Origin: Rhodobiaceae bacterium
Lineage (GTDB): Bacteria; Pseudomonadota; Alphaproteobacteria; Parvibaculales; Parvibaculaceae
Direction: 5' to 3'
Assembly (NCBI GenBank): GCA_027352645.1
Contig: DAIEIL010000130.1
Coordinates: 1-8,433, forward strand
Length of the DNA: 8,433 nt
In this document: in pieces, positions 5,192-8,433 of the stretch
Layout: each line of letters opens with the position of its first letter
How positions within the stretch are numbered: the stretch's first letter is position 1
Program-made: the position numbers and the translations under genes
Notes under the pieces: model-generated
What the model was told of the DNA's origin: nothing
What the model saw: only the letters and a program-made list of their open reading frames with translations
Database searches by the model: none

Positions 5192-7450
5192 ATGAACATC
5201 AAGAAACCCACGCGGCGCGGATTCCTCATCGCTGGCGGTCTCGCGGGCGGCGGCTTGCTGCTCGGCTATGTCAGCTCCGGTCCTTCGCGCCTTACCCTGC
5301 AAGACAAGGCGGTGACCAGGGGTGAGGGAGAGCGCTTCGTCACGACATGGCTCAAGCTCGCGCCGGACAATGTGCTGACCGTCTATGTGCCTCATTCCGA
5401 TATGGGGCAGGGCGTCATCACTGCGCTTGCCATGATGGCGGCGGAAGAGATGGAAGCAGACTGGTCGCTCGTGCGCGCCGAGCAGGCGCCTGCCGAACAG
5501 GCTTTCGCCAATGAGTCGCTCAGCCAGAATTTCACCGACGGCATCCAGATTCCGTCGTTCCTTACCGGCATCAACAATGCCGCCTGGTATGGCGTGGCGA
5601 AGCTCATGCATCTCCAGGTGACCGGTGGCTCCTCCTCCGTGCGCTGGACGGGTCAGCATGGCATGCGCGTTGCGGGCGCCGCCGCGAAGGATCTGCTGAT
5701 CCGCGCGGCCGCGAAGCGCTGGGGCGTCGATCCGTCCGAATGCGCGGCGCGGCTCTCCCATGTGCATCATGAAGCGTCCGGCAAGTCCGCGACATTCGCC
5801 GAACTCGCAGCCGATGCGGCGGAGCTTTCTGCGCTCTCCAATCCTGTGCTGAAAAGCGCGAAGGACTACACCATCGTCGGCAAGCCCATTCCGCGCTTCG
5901 ATATTCCAGCCAAGGTCGACGGTTCGGCGAAATACGGCATCGATGTTCATCTGCCGGGCATGCTTTACGCTGCGATCAAATTCGTGCCGGTCTTCGGCGC
6001 GGAGGTCGTGAGCTACAACGAAGACGAGATTCTCAAGCGCCCCGGCGTGAAGAAGCTGGTACGTCTGCCTGTGGGCGTCGCCGTCGTCGCCAATAATTTC
6101 TGGCGTGCGAAGGAAGCCGCCGCTGCGCTCGAACTCAAGATCGACGCCAAGGGGAACGACACGCGTTCAACTGCGTCGATCTACGCGCAGCACGACAGGG
6201 ACATCGCCGCCGCCGACGGCGCGAAGGATGTCGAGATCGGCGATACGGAAGCGGCGTTGAAGGGCGCGGGCAAGCTCGTGGAAGCGACATACCGCGTGCC
6301 CTATCTCGCCCATGCCTGCATGGAGCCGATGAACTGCACCGTCTGGATCAAGGCGGACGGCAAGGCCGAAGTCTGGGTCGGCGCGCAGGACGCGCTGGGC
6401 ACGCGCGGCCGCATTGCCGAGATCGCAGGCCTTTCCTTCGACGACGTGACACTTCATCCGATGCTACTCGGCGGCGGCTTCGGGCGCCGCATTCCCGTGC
6501 GCAAGGGATTTGCCGATTTCCCGAGCGAGATCGATTTTGCGGCACTGATCGCCAAGGAAGTCGATGCGCCGGTGAAGCTCGTCTATACGCGCGAGGACGA
6601 TATCCAGCACGACGCCTATCGCCCTGCCGTGACGAGCGTCTTCAAGGTCGCGCTCGACAAGGAAGGTTTGCCCGTCGCCTGGCGCAACCGCTATGTGACG
6701 AAGGACGATCCGGCAGAGGCCGCGCATATTCCCTATTCGGTGGCGAACCAGTCGATCCGCTCCATCGAGAGCCCGACGCCCGTTCCACGCGGCCCCTGGC
6801 GCTCGGTCGCGCATTCGCAGCACACGTTTTTCACGGAAAGCTTCGTGGACGAACTCGCCCATGAAGCGGGCAAGGACCCGTTCGAATATCGCCGCGCTCT
6901 CCTGAAGGACCAGCCCCGCCATCTCGCCGTGCTGGAACTTGCCGCAGCGAAGGCCGGGTGGGGCACACCGCTGCCCAAGGGCCATGCGCGCGGGATCGCC
7001 ATTCAGGAGGCGTTCAAGACAATCGTCGCGGAAGTGGCAGAAGTTTCGGTAAGCCATACCGGCGAGTTGAAGGTCCATCGCGTCGTGGCGGCGGTCGATT
7101 GCGGCCGCATGATCAATCCGAACACGGTCGAGCAGCAGGTCGAGTCGGGGATCATCTTCGGTCTGACAGCGGCTCTGCGCGGCGAAATCACGATCGAGAA
7201 GGGCGCGGTCGTGCAGTCGAATTTCCCCGACTACGAAATGCTGCATATGGCCGACATGCCTTCGATCGAGGTTCATGTGCTCGAGAGCGGCGCAGAGCTT
7301 GGCGGGCTCGGCGAACCCGCGACGCCGCCCATCGCGGCTGCGGTCTCGAATGCGGTCTTTGCCGCGACGGGAAAGCGCATTCGAGAATTGCCGCTGAAGA
7401 AGCATGACCTCACGCCGCTTTCCGCCAAGCTCGCGCAAGCGGCGGAATGA
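5192..7450 (+). CDS. iorB: Isoquinoline 1-oxidoreductase-type molybdenum hydroxylase, molybdopterin large subunit
   Basis: A 752-residue catalytic subunit that would bind the molybdenum-cytosine-dinucleotide cofactor and hydroxylate an N-heterocycle or aldehyde using water, passing electrons to the adjacent [2Fe-2S] subunit. Seen in order: a twin-arginine signal (PTRRGFLIAGG, Arg8-Arg9, then a Gly/Leu-rich hydrophobic stretch), SDMGQGV and ACMEPMNCTVW. Then come WVGAQDALGTRGR with Gln399, LGGGFGRR (426-433), and near the C-terminus LGEPATPP with Glu708, the conserved active-site glutamate position of the family. The Tat signal on the large subunit is typical of IorB-type enzymes, whose electrons usually go to a membrane or cytochrome acceptor. 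I start it at ATG 5192, preceded by AGGGGAA (5181-5187) overlapping the iorA stop; an upstream extension from 5090 would overlap iorA and bury the Tat signal. Cofactor-maturation genes are absent nearby. Generic databases often label such proteins aldehyde dehydrogenase; substrate unknown. Confidence 0.87.
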   Translation: MNIKKPTRRGFLIAGGLAGGGLLLGYVSSGPSRLTLQDKAVTRGEGERFVTTWLKLAPDNVLTVYVPHSDMGQGVITALAMMAAEEMEADWSLVRAEQAPAEQAFANESLSQNFTDGIQIPSFLTGINNAAWYGVAKLMHLQVTGGSSSVRWTGQHGMRVAGAAAKDLLIRAAAKRWGVDPSECAARLSHVHHEASGKSATFAELAADAAELSALSNPVLKSAKDYTIVGKPIPRFDIPAKVDGSAKYGIDVHLPGMLYAAIKFVPVFGAEVVSYNEDEILKRPGVKKLVRLPVGVAVVANNFWRAKEAAAALELKIDAKGNDTRSTASIYAQHDRDIAAADGAKDVEIGDTEAALKGAGKLVEATYRVPYLAHACMEPMNCTVWIKADGKAEVWVGAQDALGTRGRIAEIAGLSFDDVTLHPMLLGGGFGRRIPVRKGFADFPSEIDFAALIAKEVDAPVKLVYTREDDIQHDAYRPAVTSVFKVALDKEGLPVAWRNRYVTKDDPAEAAHIPYSVANQSIRSIESPTPVPRGPWRSVAHSQHTFFTESFVDELAHEAGKDPFEYRRALLKDQPRHLAVLELAAAKAGWGTPLPKGHARGIAIQEAFKTIVAEVAEVSVSHTGELKVHRVVAAVDCGRMINPNTVEQQVESGIIFGLTAALRGEITIEKGAVVQSNFPDYEMLHMADMPSIEVHVLESGAELGGLGEPATPPIAAAVSNAVFAATGKRIRELPLKKHDLTPLSAKLAQAAE

Positions 7451-7456
7451 GCAACA

Positions 7457-7487
7457 AAAAAGGGCGCCGAAAACCGGCGCCCTTTTT
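7457..7487. terminator. Bidirectional intrinsic terminator between iorB and the ferredoxin gene
   Basis: A 13-base-pair stem (7457-7469 with 7475-7487) closes a five-base loop. The GC-rich part GGGCGCCG/CGGCGCCC is flanked by five A on the left and five T on the right, so it has a U-tract on either strand. It lies just after the iorB stop (7448-7450) and just past the stop of the convergent ferredoxin gene (7503-7505), serving both. Confidence 0.9.
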
Positions 7488-7502
7488 CTTGAGATAAAAA
7501 CG

Positions 7503-7823
7503 TTAGTGCTGCGATTCCGGCAGCGACACGCGGATGCCATCGAGCTCCGGCGTCACCTTGATCTGGCAGGAGAGGCGGGAATTGGCCTGGGTGTGCTCGC
7601 AGAAGTCGAGCATGGTCTCTTCCATGTCTTCCTTGCCCGGAATCTTCGCGAGCCATTCTTCCGGCACATAGATCATGCAGGTCGCACAGGCGCAGGCGCC
7701 GCCGCAATCGGCGTCGATGCCCGGAACCATGTTCTTGACCGCGCCTTCCATGAGCGTCAGGCCTTCCGCCACGTCGATCGTGTGCTCCTTGCCGTCATGC
7801 TCGACATAAGTAACTTTCGCCAT
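7503..7823 (-). CDS. Adrenodoxin/putidaredoxin-type [2Fe-2S] ferredoxin
   Basis: A 106-residue cytosolic ferredoxin of the vertebrate/putidaredoxin type, which shuttles single electrons from an FAD reductase to an oxygenase such as a class I cytochrome P450. Ligands follow the C-x5-C-x2-C...C pattern: Cys40, Cys46 and Cys49 in DADCGGACACATCMIYVPEEW, read with care for the spare Cys44, and Cys86 in RLSCQI. The first residues MAKVTYVEHDG match the family's opening beta strand, so I start at ATG 7823. GGAG lies a few bases upstream; a GTG at 7844 would add seven charged residues and is less likely. It follows the reductase gene by 53 bases on the same strand and was probably transcribed with it. 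Unusual but not unprecedented: extra cysteines at 44 and 75. The redox partner is not in the window. It could instead serve iron-sulfur assembly, but the pairing with a reductase favours an oxygenase. Confidence 0.9.
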   Translation of the reverse strand: MAKVTYVEHDGKEHTIDVAEGLTLMEGAVKNMVPGIDADCGGACACATCMIYVPEEWLAKIPGKEDMEETMLDFCEHTQANSRLSCQIKVTPELDGIRVSLPESQH

Positions 7824-7876
7824 TCTCTCCGAACGCCTCCTCACCTATTCAACTGTCTTGTCTCGGCGACGCCTTA

Positions 7877-8433
7877 TCAGGCGCTCGCTATTTCCTTCAT
7901 GGAAATGCTTTCGTCAGCCAGCCGCTTGGGATCGAGCTTCACCTGCCTGGCGATGAGCTGCCGCGCCGTCATGAATTCGGGCGCACGGTTGACTGCATCG
8001 ACGGCGATGAGAACGCCATCCTTGAGGTAGAACACCGCGAAGTTGCGGCCTTCGGCCGGATTGCCGCGCGTGACGGCTTCCGTATAGCCTGCCGAAAGCC
8101 CGGCGATCTGAAGCTTCAGATCGTACTGGTCCGACCAGAACCAGGGCACCTGATTATAGGGCTTGTCCTTGCCGGTGATGGCGGCGGCGGCGGTCTTTCC
8201 CTGCTCGATGGCGTTGTGAACGCTTTCGAGCCGGAGCCTGCGGCCATAGACGCCGTTCGGATGGTTGGTGCAGTCGCCCGCTGCATAAATGTCGGGGACG
8301 CTGGTGCGGGCCTGCTCGTCGACGACGATGCCGTTCTCGACCTTGATGCCGGCGGTCTCCGCAAGCTCAACATTCGGAATGATGCCGATACCCACGACCA
8401 CGAAATCGCAGGGAAAGGTCTCGCCTTCGCCCG
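7877..8433 (-). CDS. FAD-dependent ferredoxin reductase, C-terminal 185 residues (truncated by window edge)
   Basis: The frame is open to the window edge, and the visible part is the C-terminal half of a putidaredoxin/rubredoxin reductase-like flavoprotein (family length about 400). It would take electrons from NAD(P)H and reduce the neighbouring ferredoxin. Seen: GETFPCDFVVVGIGIIPNVE, the end of the NAD-binding domain; IYAAGDCTNHP, the conserved second FAD-binding motif with its Asp; LESVHNAIEQGKTAA, which packs on the flavin; and VPWFWSDQYDLKLQIAGL, the start of the reductase C-terminal domain. The protein ends ...SMKEIASA. It is upstream of the ferredoxin in transcription order. An internal in-frame GTG at 8401 is not the true start because homologous sequence continues through it. 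P450 or other oxygenase genes may lie beyond the right edge. Confidence 0.92.
   Translation of the reverse strand, partial: GEGETFPCDFVVVGIGIIPNVELAETAGIKVENGIVVDEQARTSVPDIYAAGDCTNHPNGVYGRRLRLESVHNAIEQGKTAAAAITGKDKPYNQVPWFWSDQYDLKLQIAGLSAGYTEAVTRGNPAEGRNFAVFYLKDGVLIAVDAVNRAPEFMTARQLIARQVKLDPKRLADESISMKEIASA

Noticed and set aside
7870..7883. Small hairpin CGCCT-TATC-AGGCG at the reductase stop codon
   Set aside because: Only five base pairs and no T-run, located inside an apparent two-gene operon; likely chance.
7404..8030. Plus-strand 208-codon frame over the ferredoxin and reductase
   Set aside because: It is antisense to both redox genes and crosses the bidirectional terminator.

Overview
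The window looks like chromosomal DNA from a GC-rich alphaproteobacterium. The evidence is the AhcY sequence type, a DivL-like tyrosine 'histidine kinase' directly downstream of ahcY, and strongly G/C-biased third codon positions. A Parvibaculum-like member of the Hyphomicrobiales is a plausible source, but this is an inference from gene content and cannot be confirmed without a search.

Layout. (1) 1-73, minus strand: the first 24 codons of a gene for an exported protein, cut by the window edge. (2) 74-461: a divergent intergenic region with an AT-rich promoter-like stretch and a long imperfect palindrome, probably the control region of ahcY. (3) 462-1865, plus: ahcY, S-adenosylhomocysteine hydrolase, closed by a textbook intrinsic terminator. 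(4) 2022-4607, plus: a membrane-anchored multi-PAS protein with histidine-kinase architecture in which the H-box histidine is tyrosine. This is the hallmark of DivL, the cell-cycle pseudokinase known from Caulobacter. (5) 4717-7450, plus: a two-gene operon for a molybdenum hydroxylase of the isoquinoline 1-oxidoreductase type, made of a [2Fe-2S] subunit and a Tat-exported molybdopterin subunit. (6) A strong bidirectional terminator at 7457-7487 separates it from (7) a convergent minus-strand pair: an FAD-dependent ferredoxin reductase (cut by the right edge) followed by an adrenodoxin/putidaredoxin-type [2Fe-2S] ferredoxin.

How they fit together. AhcY recycles S-adenosylhomocysteine for all methylation reactions. 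DivL would act in the CckA-ChpT-CtrA cell-cycle pathway. The ahcY-divL neighbourhood is, as far as I recall, shared with other alphaproteobacteria such as the rhizobia. The Mo-hydroxylase is probably a periplasmic oxidoreductase of unknown substrate. The reductase-ferredoxin pair is the usual NAD(P)H-to-ferredoxin electron chain for a class I cytochrome P450 or another oxygenase, but no oxygenase gene lies in the window. I see no mobile elements, CRISPR arrays, tRNAs or rRNAs. The most noteworthy item is the DivL-type tyrosine substitution with an apparently intact ATP-binding domain; the second is the palindrome upstream of ahcY. I found no convincing wholly new system.
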